From Pasteurella canis (lineage in GTDB: Bacteria > Pseudomonadota > Gammaproteobacteria > Enterobacterales > Pasteurellaceae), in NCBI RefSeq assembly GCF_900454865.1, contig NZ_UGTV01000015.1:682001-746000 (forward strand): a stretch of 64,000 nt of DNA, in the 5' to 3' direction. The notes below the pieces were generated by a model. That model searched no databases. It was not told the origin of the DNA and worked only from the letters and a program-made list of their open reading frames with translations. Every line of letters begins with the position of its first letter. Position 1 is the stretch's first letter. Both the position numbers and the translations under genes were made by a program. This document shows, in pieces, positions 22,115 to 32,094 of this stretch.

Positions 22115-24724
22115 ATGCAAGCTAAAGCAAAATATAGAAAAGATTATCGTACACCTGACTTTACTGTCACTGACATTTTCCTTGATTTTCAACTTGATCC
22201 TAAAAAAACCACTGTTACTACAACTAGCCAGTATCAACGTCTGAATCCTGAAGCTACTAAATTACGTTTAGATGGGCACAGTTTTCAGTTTTCCACATTA
22301 AAGTTGAATGGTCAAGATTTTAAACAATTTGAACAAGATGGTGAAAGTTTAACTCTTGATTTAAGTGACTTACATACCACAAATTTTGAAATTGAAATTG
22401 TCACTATTTTAAATCCTGAAAAAAATACATCTTTACAAGGTTTATACCAGTCTGGTGATGGAATTTGTACTCAGTGTGAAGCAGAAGGATTTCGTCAAAT
22501 CACGTATATGTTAGATCGTCCTGATGTGCTTGCTCGCTATACTACAAAAATTACAGCAGAAAAAAATAAATATCCTTACCTATTATCTAATGGTAATCGT
22601 ATTGCAAGTGGCGATTTAAATGATGGGCGTCATTGGGTAGAGTGGCAAGATCCCTTTCCAAAACCAAGTTACTTATTCGCTTTAGTTGCAGGTGATTTTG
22701 ATGTGTTAACGGATATTTTTACAACAAAAAGTGGGCGTAATGTTGCACTAGAACTGTTTGTTGATCGTGGTAATTTAGATCGTGCAGATTGGGCAATGCA
22801 AAGCTTAAAACGCTCAATGAAATGGGATGAGGAGCGCTTTGGTCTAGAGTATGATTTAGATATTTATATGATTGTTGCTGTTGATTTCTTTAATATGGGA
22901 GCAATGGAAAATAAGGGGTTAAATATTTTTAACTCTAAATTTGTTTTGGCCAATCCGCAAACAGCAACAGATGAAGATTATCTAGCAATTGAAAGTGTCA
23001 TTGCTCATGAGTATTTCCATAATTGGACGGGTAATCGTATTACTTGTCGTGATTGGTTCCAACTCAGTTTAAAGGAAGGCTTAACTGTTTTTCGTGATCA
23101 GGAGTTTACCTCGGATTTATGGTCACGTTCAGGTAAGCGTATTGAAGACGTACGTTTATTGCGAACTGCGCAATTCGCTGAAGATGCCAGTCCAATGTCG
23201 CATCCAATTCGCCCTGATAAAGTAATTGAAATGAATAATTTCTATACGGTTACAGTATATGAGAAAGGCGCAGAAGTGATTCGTATGCTGCACACTTTAT
23301 TAGGTGAAGAGCTATTCCAAAAGGGTATGCAACTTTATGTCGCTGAAAATGATGGAAAAGCGGCAACTTGTGAAGACTTTGTTTCTGCAATGGAACGTGC
23401 CTCGGGATTTGATTTAACCCAGTTCCGCCGTTGGTATAGTCAATCAGGCACGCCAGAACTGACAATTTCCGATAGCTATGATGAAGAAAGTGCGGTCTAT
23501 TCTTTACATGTTTCACAAATGACTCCACCTACTGTCGATCAAATGGAAAAGGTAGATTTACATATACCATTAAAAATTGCGTTATATGATAAAGCAGGTA
23601 AACCACTCGTATTAAAACATCACGATACAGTAGTCAACTCTGTGCTCAATGTGACGCAAAACGAGCAAACATTTGAATTTACAGATATTCATACTAAACC
23701 AGTACCAGCTTTACTTTGTGATTTCTCTGCGCCAGTGAAATTATATTATGATTATAGTACCACGCAATTAAGCACCTTGTTACGTCATGCTGAAAATCAT
23801 TTTGTACGTTGGGATGTTGCACAAATACTTTATGCTGCTGAATTACGTCGTAATTTAACTCGCTATCAACAAGGTAAAGCGCTTGAATTTTCAGCTGATA
23901 TTCTCGCTGAGTTATATCAAATATTAGAAACTTATCAACAAAATGTTGAATTAACAACATTAATTTTAACATTACCAAAAGTCACTGAATTTGCTGAGCT
24001 CTTTAAAACAATTGATCCTGAAGGCATTACGATTGTTCGTGATTTTATGGTTCGGACTATAGCAGAAAGCTTGAAACAATCTTTTTTAAAAGTGTATAAC
24101 AATATTCGGTTAGACACTTATCGCGTAACTGCAGAAGATATTGCATTACGTGGTTTACGCAATCTTTGTGTTAGTTATTTAGCTTACACTACAGTAGGTA
24201 ATAATGTTGTAAATAAACATTACACTTATGCTAATAATATGACAGACACACTCGCTGCACTAAGTGCCGCAAGCAAAGCTCAACTACCTTGTCGTGATAG
24301 TTTATTGGCAGATTTTGAAAGTAAATGGCAACATGATGGTCTTGTTATGGATAAATGGTTTATGCTACAAGCAACTCGTCCAGATGAAGATGTCTTATTA
24401 AACGTCATGCACCTAATGGATCATCCAAGTTTTAACTTCAATAATCCGAATCGAGTTCGTTCCTTAATTGGGAGTTTTGCAAATCACAATTTAAAAGCAT
24501 TTCATGTTATTGATGGTGCCGGATATCGCTTTTTAACTGATATTTTGATTCGTTTAAATGACAGTAATCCACAAGTTGCCTCTCGTTTAATTGAACCATT
24601 GATTCGTTTTTCTCGTTATGATGGTCAACGTCAAACTTTAATGAAACGTGCATTAGAAAGACTAAGCGAAGTTGAAAATCTTTCTCGTGATCTTTATGAG
24701 AAAATTGAAAAAGCATTACAGTAA
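22115..24724 (+). CDS. pepN: Aminopeptidase N
   Basis: A cytoplasmic M1 zinc aminopeptidase, 869 residues from this start. The zinc motif HEYFHNWTGN has His298 and His302, with the third ligand Glu in the downstream GLTVFRDQEF segment. The GAMEN exopeptidase motif is present just before it. The C-terminal helical domain is complete. The start MQAKAKYRKDYRTPDF matches family N-termini; the ATG at 22103 adds four residues. It is divergent from purE. Confidence 0.96.
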   Translation: MQAKAKYRKDYRTPDFTVTDIFLDFQLDPKKTTVTTTSQYQRLNPEATKLRLDGHSFQFSTLKLNGQDFKQFEQDGESLTLDLSDLHTTNFEIEIVTILNPEKNTSLQGLYQSGDGICTQCEAEGFRQITYMLDRPDVLARYTTKITAEKNKYPYLLSNGNRIASGDLNDGRHWVEWQDPFPKPSYLFALVAGDFDVLTDIFTTKSGRNVALELFVDRGNLDRADWAMQSLKRSMKWDEERFGLEYDLDIYMIVAVDFFNMGAMENKGLNIFNSKFVLANPQTATDEDYLAIESVIAHEYFHNWTGNRITCRDWFQLSLKEGLTVFRDQEFTSDLWSRSGKRIEDVRLLRTAQFAEDASPMSHPIRPDKVIEMNNFYTVTVYEKGAEVIRMLHTLLGEELFQKGMQLYVAENDGKAATCEDFVSAMERASGFDLTQFRRWYSQSGTPELTISDSYDEESAVYSLHVSQMTPPTVDQMEKVDLHIPLKIALYDKAGKPLVLKHHDTVVNSVLNVTQNEQTFEFTDIHTKPVPALLCDFSAPVKLYYDYSTTQLSTLLRHAENHFVRWDVAQILYAAELRRNLTRYQQGKALEFSADILAELYQILETYQQNVELTTLILTLPKVTEFAELFKTIDPEGITIVRDFMVRTIAESLKQSFLKVYNNIRLDTYRVTAEDIALRGLRNLCVSYLAYTTVGNNVVNKHYTYANNMTDTLAALSAASKAQLPCRDSLLADFESKWQHDGLVMDKWFMLQATRPDEDVLLNVMHLMDHPSFNFNNPNRVRSLIGSFANHNLKAFHVIDGAGYRFLTDILIRLNDSNPQVASRLIEPLIRFSRYDGQRQTLMKRALERLSEVENLSRDLYEKIEKALQ

Positions 24725-24735
24725 TTTAAAATAAT

Positions 24736-24769
24736 GCGGTTAGAATTCAGAGAATTTTGACCGCACTTT
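24736..24769 (+). terminator. Weak terminator after pepN
   Basis: TGCGGTTAGAATTC pairs imperfectly with AATTTTGACCGCA, followed by CTTTTC. It includes one uptake-signal core. Confidence 0.45.
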
Positions 24770-24891
24770 TCTTACATTTCATGCTAATCATTTGCTTTAA
24801 AAAATAAAAGGAATTTCCTATTACTTTGCCATATAAATGCGTATAATTCTGCATATTTTCACAGTTAAACTATCCAGAGAGATAAACGAGT

Positions 24892-25911
24892 ATGTATTCA
24901 TTAGTCAGAAAGGCACTTTTTTCCCTTGATGCTGAAAAAGCACACGATCTCACAATCCAGACTTTAAAAATTATTGGTCGCTCGCCTTTGAATCCTATTT
25001 TAAAAGCTGTTTTTTCATGCCCAGCTGGTTCAGCAAGAACAGTTATGGGATTACATTTTAAAAATCCTATTGGTTTAGCTGCAGGAGCAGATAAAAATGG
25101 AGATGCGATAACAGGTTTTGCTGCAATGGGATTTGGTTTTATAGAAGTAGGGACAGTTACACCATTAGCACAAGAGGGAAATCCTAAGCCTCGCCAATTT
25201 CGCTTACCACAAGCGGAAGGTATTATTAACCGAAATGGTTTTAACAATTACGGTATTGATTATCTTATTGAAAATGTGAAGCGAGCAAAATATGATGGTA
25301 TTTTAGGTATCAATATTGGTAAAAATACGTTCACTAGTATAGAAAACGGTAAAGCTGATTATATTTTTTGTTTAAATAAAGCCTATAACTATGCAGATTA
25401 CATAACTATTAATATATCTTCACCAAATTCACCAGGGTTACGCCAATTACAGTATGGCGAGGCACTGGATGATTTACTGGATGGAGTTAAAGCCCGTCAA
25501 AAGATATTAACTAATCAATATAATAAGTATGTGCCTATTACAGTGAAAATTGCCCCTGATCTGAGTGAAGCTGAATTAATACAAATTGCAGACTCATTAC
25601 AACGTCACAAAATAGATGGTGTAATTGCGACAAATACCACTGTTTCAAGAGAGACAGTGAATGGATTAAAAAATGCAGAACAGCAAGGTGGATTAAGTGG
25701 TAAACCATTGCATGACAAGAGTACTGATGTAATTACACGGTTACACCAAGAATTAAAAGGGAAAATCCCAATTATTGGCAGTGGTGGGATTTATAGTGTG
25801 CATAGTGCGCAAGAGAAAATAAATGCAGGAGCCGAATTATTACAACTTTATTCTGGTCTAATTTATCAAGGACCAAATTTAATTAAGCAATTAGTAAAAT
25901 CAATTAAATAA
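24892..25911 (+). CDS. pyrD: Dihydroorotate dehydrogenase (quinone), class 2
   Basis: A membrane-associated flavoenzyme that oxidises dihydroorotate to orotate with quinone. The amphipathic N-terminal extension ([21 protein letters not shown]) marks class 2. The catalytic serine is in [14 protein letters not shown], and FMN-binding blocks [13 protein letters not shown] and IIGSGGIYS are present. At 339 residues it is full length. Confidence 0.96.
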   Translation: MYSLVRKALFSLDAEKAHDLTIQTLKIIGRSPLNPILKAVFSCPAGSARTVMGLHFKNPIGLAAGADKNGDAITGFAAMGFGFIEVGTVTPLAQEGNPKPRQFRLPQAEGIINRNGFNNYGIDYLIENVKRAKYDGILGINIGKNTFTSIENGKADYIFCLNKAYNYADYITINISSPNSPGLRQLQYGEALDDLLDGVKARQKILTNQYNKYVPITVKIAPDLSEAELIQIADSLQRHKIDGVIATNTTVSRETVNGLKNAEQQGGLSGKPLHDKSTDVITRLHQELKGKIPIIGSGGIYSVHSAQEKINAGAELLQLYSGLIYQGPNLIKQLVKSIK

Positions 25912-25930
25912 CGACTTAATGTTATTCAAT

Positions 25931-25967
25931 AAAATGCGGCAAATTCTTATAAAAGTAACCGCATTTT
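25931..25967 (+). terminator. Terminator after pyrD
   Basis: AAAATGCGG pairs with CCGCATTTT around a long AT-rich loop, followed by a T run. Confidence 0.6.
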
Positions 25968-25984
25968 TTATTTAGGAAAATACC

Positions 25985-26815
25985 ATGTCAACGATTTATG
26001 ATTTGCATTGTCATAGTACAGCATCAGATGGCGTACTCTCTCCAACAGACGTAGTCAATAGAGCAGCTCAAAAGGGTGTTAATGTTTTGGCCTTGACCGA
26101 TCATGATACAGTTTCAGGTATAAGTGAAGCAAAGAAAGCTGCTTGCCAACAAGGCATTACATTTATTAATGGTGTAGAGATTTCAACCTTATGGGAAAAT
26201 CGTGCGATTCATATTGTTGGTTTAGGGTTTGATGAAACATCTGAAAAACTGACCGCACTTTTGACTCAGCAAGCGGTCCTTCGTCACCAGCGAGCTATTG
26301 AAATTGGTGAAAAGTTAGCAAAAGTTGGAGTAGAAAATGCATTTGAAGAGGCAAAAAAACTAGCGACAGGAGAAGTCACCAGAGCTCATTATGCCCGCTT
26401 ATTAGTACAGCTAGGAAAGGTTGCAAATGAAAACCAAGCATTTAAAAAATACCTTTCACAAGGGAAATCCTGTTATGTTAAATCACAATGGTGTGATATT
26501 CCTACTGCAATCGATATTATTCATCAGTCTGGAGGGCTTGCTGTACTGGCACATCCTTTACGTTATACCATGACGACTAAATGGTTAAAAAAATTAATCG
26601 CTGACTTTAAACTATGGGGAGGCGATGCGCTTGAAGTGGCTGGTTGTGGGCAAACTAAAGAACAACGCTTATTGTTAGCACGTTGGGCTAAAGAAAATAA
26701 GTTGTTATCTTCGGTTGGCTCGGACTTTCATTTCCCCTGCGGTTGGATTGAATTAGGTAAATCATTGCAGTTACCCGATGATTGTTTACCTATTTGGCAT
26801 AGACTTAAACTATAA
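25985..26815 (+). CDS. rnm: PHP-domain phosphoesterase, RNase AM homologue
   Basis: A 276-residue PHP-family metal-dependent phosphoesterase resembling E. coli RNase AM (YciV/TrpH), a 5'-3' exonuclease acting on short RNAs and 3',5'-nucleotide bisphosphates. Metal ligands are visible in DLHCHSTASDG, LTDHDT, the glutamate of NGVEIS, VLAHPLRY and VGSDFHFP. It follows pyrD by 73 bases. Function is assigned by family. Confidence 0.88.
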   Translation: MSTIYDLHCHSTASDGVLSPTDVVNRAAQKGVNVLALTDHDTVSGISEAKKAACQQGITFINGVEISTLWENRAIHIVGLGFDETSEKLTALLTQQAVLRHQRAIEIGEKLAKVGVENAFEEAKKLATGEVTRAHYARLLVQLGKVANENQAFKKYLSQGKSCYVKSQWCDIPTAIDIIHQSGGLAVLAHPLRYTMTTKWLKKLIADFKLWGGDALEVAGCGQTKEQRLLLARWAKENKLLSSVGSDFHFPCGWIELGKSLQLPDDCLPIWHRLKL

Positions 26816-26918
26816 CTACTTTATATAACAGTATTTCTTATATTTACATATAGTATAAAAATGTAATACGTATAAATAATGTAATTCAGTTTATTACATT
26901 AGATAGAACATCAAGTTA

Positions 26919-26951
26919 AAATAATAAAGGCTCATATGAGCCTTTATTATT
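26919..26951 (-). terminator. Terminator of the LysR gene
   Basis: The near-perfect palindrome AATAATAAAGGCTCAT / ATGAGCCTTTATTATT contains the stop codon of the leftward LysR gene and continues into T-rich sequence on the minus strand. Confidence 0.75.
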
Positions 26952-27840
26952 TTGCAGGGCATAGCTGTAATGCTTGAATAAATTCAATAAATGCTTTGGT
27001 TTTAGCGGGTAAATGTCGGCGATGCGGATAAACAAGGTTAATATCTAATTTTTGTTGTTGATATTCAGAAAAAATTTCAATGAGTTCTCCTGTACGTAAT
27101 TCATTTTCAACAAAAAAACGTGGTGTATTGATGATACCTAAACCTGATTTAGCTAACTCAGTTAACGTTAGCCCGTTATTACATATCAGTTTTGAGTTCA
27201 TTTTTAAGCGCTGTATTTGTTTACCATTATTAAATTCCCAATAAATTTGATTACCGATCGCTTTATATAAAAGACAATCATGATGTTGTAAATCATCTGG
27301 GTCTTTAGGTATACCACGTTTTGCTAAATACTCTGGTGATGCTACAAATAGAGTAGAAACGGATGCAATACGCTTCGCTACTAATGAACTATCTTGTAAA
27401 TACCCAATCCGTAAGGCAATATCGTAGCTCTCAGCGACTAAATCAACCATACGATCATTAAATTCAATATCAATATGTAAATTAGGATTATCTTTCACAA
27501 ACTTAGCTAAATTAGGCGTAATAAAAAGCAATCCAAAATCACGTGGCACAGAAATACTTAAATTACCTTGTAAAGAAGTTGATAAATTACTAATGCTTGA
27601 TTCGGCATCTTCTAATTCAACTAAAATAGGTTGGCAATGTTGATAATAAATCAACCCAGCTTCAGTCGGGGAAATTTTCCTTGTTGTACGCTGTAATAAG
27701 CGTACTTTAAGTTGTTCTTCAAGTTGTGCGACCAACTTACTTGCCATCGCCACTGAAATATTTTGTTGTGCAGCTGCCTGCGTAAAACTTTGTGTTTCAA
27801 CGACTTTACAGAAAATAGAAATAGCATTGAGTTTGTCCAT
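26947..27840 (-). CDS. LysR-family transcriptional regulator
   Basis: A 297-residue LTTR. The N-terminal winged helix-turn-helix (about residues 3-62, with FTQAAAQQNISVAMASKLVAQLE) is followed by a two-lobed effector-binding domain. It falls in the broad group related to AaeR/DmlR-type regulators. It is divergent from topA with a 95-base gap, so any local target would be itself. The inducer is unknown. Confidence 0.9.
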   Translation of the reverse strand: MDKLNAISIFCKVVETQSFTQAAAQQNISVAMASKLVAQLEEQLKVRLLQRTTRKISPTEAGLIYYQHCQPILVELEDAESSISNLSTSLQGNLSISVPRDFGLLFITPNLAKFVKDNPNLHIDIEFNDRMVDLVAESYDIALRIGYLQDSSLVAKRIASVSTLFVASPEYLAKRGIPKDPDDLQHHDCLLYKAIGNQIYWEFNNGKQIQRLKMNSKLICNNGLTLTELAKSGLGIINTPRFFVENELRTGELIEIFSEYQQQKLDINLVYPHRRHLPAKTKAFIEFIQALQLCPAK

Positions 27841-27935
27841 TTATATACCTTTTTGAAAAAAAGAGTTGACCTTATAGCAGATAGTTAGCAATATAGCGAC
27901 TATTTTATATAAGTTTGAGTAAATTGGGTAATAGA

Positions 27936-30542
27936 ATGAGTAAATCCTTGGTTATTGTTGAGTCACCAGCAAAAGCAAAAACAATCAATAAATATCTTGG
28001 TAGTAATTACGTAGTGAAGTCAAGTATTGGTCATATTCGTGACTTGCCTACAGTTGGCTCAAGTAATGGTGAAAAAGCAAAACCGATTTCAACTAAAGGA
28101 TTAAGTACAGAAGAGAAATTGGCACTAAAGCAAGAAAAAGAGCGTAATGCATTAGTGAAACGTATGGGTATTGACCCTTATCATGATTGGCAGGCAAATT
28201 ATCACATTTTACCAGGTAAAGAAAAAGTGGTTTCTGAGTTGAAATCGCTAGCTAAAAAATCTGATCATATTTATCTTGCGACCGATTTGGATAGGGAAGG
28301 AGAGGCTATTGCATGGCATTTACGTGAAGTTATCGGTGGCGATGATTCGCGTTTTAGTCGTGTTGTTTTTAATGAAATTACGAAGAATGCGATTAAACAA
28401 GCTTTTGATAAACCAGAACAACTTAATTTAGATCGCGTTAATGCACAACAAACACGCCGTTTTCTTGATCGTGTAGTGGGCTTTATGGTTTCTCCATTAT
28501 TGTGGAAAAAAGTCGCTCGAGGCTTATCTGCTGGTCGAGTTCAATCTGTTGCGGTGAAATTATTAGTTGAACGTGAACGTGAAATTAAGGCTTTCCAACC
28601 AGAAGAATATTGGGAAGTCGACGTACTGACTGAAACTCACACAAAAGACATACTTCGCTTAGAGGTTACCCAATTTAAAGGTAAGAAATTCGCTCCAAAA
28701 AATGCGCAAGAAGCACAAAATGCGGTCGATTTTTTACAAAGATCTAATTATGTGGTTTCAGAATTAGAAACTAAGCCAACAAGCTCTAAACCAAAAGCAC
28801 CTTTTATTACCTCAACTTTACAACAAACAGCCAGTACACGCCTAGGTTTTGGTGTGAAAAAAACAATGATGCTAGCACAGCGCTTATATGAAGCAGGCTA
28901 TATTACTTATATGCGTACAGACTCAACAAATTTAAGTCAAGATGCATTAAATATGGTCCGTGGCTACATTAAATCATATTATGGCGAGCAGTATTTGCCT
29001 GTTAAGCCAAATTTTTACTCAAGTAAAGACAATGCTCAAGAGGCTCATGAGGCGATTCGTCCTTCAGATGTAAATACATTGGCAGAGATGTTAGTAGGGA
29101 TGGAAAAAGATGCTACCCGTTTATACGATCTAATTTGGCGTCAGTTTGTAGCTTGCCAAATGCCTGCTGCACAATATGATAGTACAACAATTAGTGTAAA
29201 AGCAGGTGATTATGAGCTAAAAGCGAAAGGACGTATTTTACGCTTTGACGGTTGGACAAAAGTATTGCCTGCACTAAGCAAAAGTGCGGAAGATCAGGTA
29301 TTACCAAATGTGTCTGTGAACGACAAACTTAATTTAGAAGAGGTGTTACCAGAACAACATTTCACTAAACCACCTGCACGTTTCAGTGAAGCAGCCTTAG
29401 TTAAAGAACTAGAAAAGCGTGGTATTGGTCGCCCATCTACTTATGCTGCAATTATTTCAACCATTCAAGAACGTGGTTACGTTCGTGTGGAAAACCGTCG
29501 GTTCTATGCAGAAAAAATGGGAGAAATAGTGACAGATCGCTTAAATCAATCATTTGCAGACTTGATGAACTATGATTTTACAGCGAATATGGAAAATATT
29601 TTAGACCAAATTGCAAATGGTCAAAAAAATTGGAAAACAGAATTAAATCAATTCTTTAAAGATTTTTCTGAAAAATTGACTCAAGCAGAATTAGATGAGC
29701 TTGAAGGCGGAATGAAGCCAAATAGCCTTATACCAACCGATATAGATTGCCCAACTTGTGGTCGTAAAATGGCAATTCGAACAGCAAGTACGGGCGTATT
29801 TTTAGGCTGCTCAGGCTATGCATTACCCCCTAAAGAACGTTGTAAAACAACTGTTAATTTGATCCCTGAAGTTGAGTTATTAAACGTATTAGATGACTCT
29901 TCTGAAACGAAAGCTTTAATGGAACGTAAACGCTGTCCAAAATGTAGTACTGCGATGGACAGTTATGTTATTGATCCACAACGTAAAATCCATATTTGTG
30001 GTAATAACCCAAATTGTGATGGTTATGTATTAGAGCAGGGAAGTTTCAAAATTAAAGGCTATGATGGTCCAATCGTAGAATGTGATAAATGTGGCGCAGA
30101 TATGCATTTAAAACTGGGACGATTTGGCAAATATATGGGATGTACTAATTGCGATAATACCCGTAAAATTTTAAAAAGTGGAGAAGTTGCACCACCTAAA
30201 GAAGAACCGACACATTTCCCAGAATTAAAATGTGAAAAATCTGATGCATATTTTGTGCTTCGAGATGGTGCTAGTGGTGTTTTTATGTCTGCTCATAATT
30301 TCCCTAAATCTCGAGAAACACGTGCGCCTAAAGTATCAGAGCTTGCATTATATCGTGATCGTTTACCTGATAAGTTGCGTTATTTAGCAGATGCCCCTCA
30401 ACAAGATCCAGAAGGTAATGAGGCAATTATTCGCTTCAGCCGTAAAGAAAAACGTCAATACGTGACTTCTGAAAAAAACGGAAAAGCGACTAAATGGATT
30501 GTAGACTATATTAATGATCAATGGATTGAAAGAAAAAAATAA
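27936..30542 (+). CDS. topA: DNA topoisomerase I
   Basis: Type IA topoisomerase that relaxes negative supercoils, 868 residues. The TOPRIM domain starts [18 protein letters not shown] with acidic DLDREGEA. The catalytic tyrosine is Tyr325 in [14 protein letters not shown]-terminal zinc ribbons begin at [19 protein letters not shown] and CDKCGADMH. The start at ATG 27936 is chosen over an in-frame TTG at 27915, because [11 protein letters not shown] is the family N-terminus. Confidence 0.97.
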   Translation: MSKSLVIVESPAKAKTINKYLGSNYVVKSSIGHIRDLPTVGSSNGEKAKPISTKGLSTEEKLALKQEKERNALVKRMGIDPYHDWQANYHILPGKEKVVSELKSLAKKSDHIYLATDLDREGEAIAWHLREVIGGDDSRFSRVVFNEITKNAIKQAFDKPEQLNLDRVNAQQTRRFLDRVVGFMVSPLLWKKVARGLSAGRVQSVAVKLLVEREREIKAFQPEEYWEVDVLTETHTKDILRLEVTQFKGKKFAPKNAQEAQNAVDFLQRSNYVVSELETKPTSSKPKAPFITSTLQQTASTRLGFGVKKTMMLAQRLYEAGYITYMRTDSTNLSQDALNMVRGYIKSYYGEQYLPVKPNFYSSKDNAQEAHEAIRPSDVNTLAEMLVGMEKDATRLYDLIWRQFVACQMPAAQYDSTTISVKAGDYELKAKGRILRFDGWTKVLPALSKSAEDQVLPNVSVNDKLNLEEVLPEQHFTKPPARFSEAALVKELEKRGIGRPSTYAAIISTIQERGYVRVENRRFYAEKMGEIVTDRLNQSFADLMNYDFTANMENILDQIANGQKNWKTELNQFFKDFSEKLTQAELDELEGGMKPNSLIPTDIDCPTCGRKMAIRTASTGVFLGCSGYALPPKERCKTTVNLIPEVELLNVLDDSSETKALMERKRCPKCSTAMDSYVIDPQRKIHICGNNPNCDGYVLEQGSFKIKGYDGPIVECDKCGADMHLKLGRFGKYMGCTNCDNTRKILKSGEVAPPKEEPTHFPELKCEKSDAYFVLRDGASGVFMSAHNFPKSRETRAPKVSELALYRDRLPDKLRYLADAPQQDPEGNEAIIRFSRKEKRQYVTSEKNGKATKWIVDYINDQWIERKK

Positions 30543-30552
30543 GGAAATACAG

Positions 30553-30584
30553 AAAAAGGCTAGAATCGTTTTCTAGCCTTTTTT
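30553..30584 (+). terminator. Terminator after topA
   Basis: AAAAAGGCTAGAA / TTCTAGCCTTTTTT is a 13-bp stem with a T run. Confidence 0.92.
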
Positions 30585-30593
30585 CATTGAAGT

Positions 30594-30872
30594 TTATTCT
30601 GCTTTATCACTCTTACTTAATAAGAAAAGTGCGACTGCACCTAATGCAGAGTAAGCCAAAAATTTTGAGCTCAATAGTTTTTTACTTAACAGTGAGACTG
30701 CAAGCGATCGAACTACGGGTTGGTTTAAAGAAGACGCAATTTGTGAAACGGAATCTGACAAAAAAGAGGAATTACCCATTTTAGGTTTTTTGCCTAATCC
30801 ATAGAGCTTCATTCGTAATGCATCTCCTTTCATAATTAATAATTCTTTTTCTTCATCAAGTTCTGTTTTCAT
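30594..30872 (-). CDS. Small membrane-associated protein, third gene of the yqjDE cluster
   Basis: A 92-residue protein. Its N-terminal half is charged (DEEKELLIMKGDALRMKL) and its C-terminal half has one hydrophobic segment (FLAYSALGAVALFLLSK). It starts inside the yqjE stop codon (ATGA overlap), so the two are translationally coupled. The position corresponds to yqjK in the E. coli yqjD-yqjE-yqjK cluster; the sequence similarity is too weak for me to assert identity. Function unknown. Confidence 0.75.
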   Translation of the reverse strand: MKTELDEEKELLIMKGDALRMKLYGLGKKPKMGNSSFLSDSVSQIASSLNQPVVRSLAVSLLSKKLLSSKFLAYSALGAVALFLLSKSDKAE

Positions 30873-31276
30873 AAAAGCTCCATATCATTAGGTTCTTTTT
30901 TCTCTTGAGTACTTAAAGCTCCTTTTAAGGCCTGAATGTCGTTTTTAACTTCAGAAAGGGTGCTGACCATAAAATTACGCTGTTTTGCTACTATATTACG
31001 CATCACAAGTAACAAAATTAAAATAATCAAAAAAGCACCCGCACTTATACCAAAGAAAACAATATGTTTGATTTCAGGTTCAATGATGCTATTTAAACCA
31101 AACAATAAACTTATAAAAGAAACTAATAGTAAAATCAGTATTAAGAATAATACAGTAAACAAGGTTACTAGAAAATTCTTTTGTTGGACAAGCTCAATCC
31201 TTGCCATTTCTAAACGAACATGAACAAGCTCTAGCGAAGTCAGGGTAATATTCTTAACTTTTTGTAAAATTTGCAT
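30869..31276 (-). CDS. yqjE: YqjE-like phage-holin-superfamily membrane protein
   Basis: A 135-residue protein with two hydrophobic helices (about residues 38-62 and 72-95) flanked by amphipathic, charged segments. This layout and its place between YqjD and a YqjK-position gene fit YqjE (DUF1469/holin-X superfamily). It is probably an inner-membrane protein. The role is undefined; there is no phage context, so lysis is unlikely. Confidence 0.78.
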   Translation of the reverse strand: MQILQKVKNITLTSLELVHVRLEMARIELVQQKNFLVTLFTVLFLILILLLVSFISLLFGLNSIIEPEIKHIVFFGISAGAFLIILILLLVMRNIVAKQRNFMVSTLSEVKNDIQALKGALSTQEKKEPNDMELL

Positions 31277-31295
31277 TTATCGTCCTAATTGTAAG

Positions 31296-31320
31296 AAAAG
31301 GCTACATTTTGTAGCCTTTT
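31296..31320 (-). terminator. Terminator between yqjD and yqjE
   Basis: AAAAGGCTAC-ATTTT-GTAGCCTTTT is a 10-bp stem with flanking T tract. It could attenuate read-through from yqjD into yqjE. Confidence 0.75.
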
Positions 31321-31334
31321 ACAACCATAAAGAC

Positions 31335-31646
31335 TTATCTCTTAGAGATTAAGACGCCTAACAATAAACCAATCACTCCAGCAACACCAATCGCTTTATA
31401 AGGATTGTCTTGCACTAATTCATCAGTTTGCTTGATAACTTCTTTAGTTCCTGCTACAGCATCCTCTTTTAATGAACCGAATTGTTTCTGTAATTTAGAA
31501 ACTCGTGAATCAAGACTCGATTTAAGTTTTTTGAGTTCATCTGCACCAGCTTTTGATTTCTCATCAAAAAGCTCTTCCGCATTATCTAAAATGTCACGGA
31601 TTTCACTTAATAACTCATCACGTTTCTTATCGAATTCTTTACTCAT
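31335..31646 (-). CDS. yqjD: YqjD/ElaB-family ribosome-associated membrane protein (DUF883)
   Basis: A 103-residue tail-anchored protein. A charged, coiled-coil-prone N-terminal part (KELLSEIRDILDNAEELF-like helix) is followed by a C-terminal glycine-rich membrane helix, GVAGVIGLLLGVLISKR. This is the ElaB/YqjD/DUF883 pattern. Homologues tether ribosomes to the membrane in stationary phase. The start MSKEFDKK has AGGTATCTAT upstream; an in-frame ATG at 31712 would run through the probable promoter. A possible FNR box lies about 75 bases upstream. Confidence 0.85.
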   Translation of the reverse strand: MSKEFDKKRDELLSEIRDILDNAEELFDEKSKAGADELKKLKSSLDSRVSKLQKQFGSLKEDAVAGTKEVIKQTDELVQDNPYKAIGVAGVIGLLLGVLISKR

Positions 31647-31718
31647 TTTATAGATACCTCCATTAATTTTTAAGGAATGATCTAGCCTGAAAAATAAGCT
31701 AGACATCACCATAGTAAA

Positions 31719-31732
31719 CTGATCTAGATCAA
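31719..31732. promoter_or_regulatory. Possible FNR box upstream of yqjD
   Basis: CTGAT-CTAG-ATCAA matches the FNR consensus TTGAT-N4-ATCAA at 9 of 10 positions. Centred about 80 bases before the yqjD start, it could place an activator near -41 of a promoter with a TTATTT-like -10 at about 31690-31696. Confidence 0.45.
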
Positions 31733-31902
31733 AATGTCAAATTAAGAGAATAAAAAATGTGCTAATGTAGTCTTTATTTTTTAATGAATTAACTCATTAT
31801 TTTTGACATAGTGGGAAGAAATCTTAATAAAAAAACAGACTATATATCAGTTAATTTTAGCGCTATATTAAAATTTGTATGATTGTCTATATAGGAATTT
31901 AA

Positions 31903-32094
31903 ATGAATTATTTTCACCGTATTATTACTGCATTTATTACCTGCTTTATCTTACCTTTTGCAACCATAAAAAGTCTATTCGCTGATAAAGAACGTACATT
32001 TTTGATAAGATTAAGCTCCGTTTTTTCACTTTCTTTTTTATTATGCCTTGCCTTATTGTGCGTATTCTATTTACTGATGAAAAGACAAATTTAG
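31903..32094 (+). CDS. Small hydrophobic protein of unknown function
   Basis: A 63-residue reading frame with two strongly hydrophobic stretches (about residues 6-24 and 40-58) separated by charged residues (LFADKERTF). TAGGAATTTA supplies a ribosome-binding site 8 bases before the ATG. It overlaps the start of the next, frameshifted gene. I do not recognise it. It may be a real small membrane protein or part of a decaying locus next to dif. Confidence 0.4.
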   Translation: MNYFHRIITAFITCFILPFATIKSLFADKERTFLIRLSSVFSLSFLLCLALLCVFYLLMKRQI

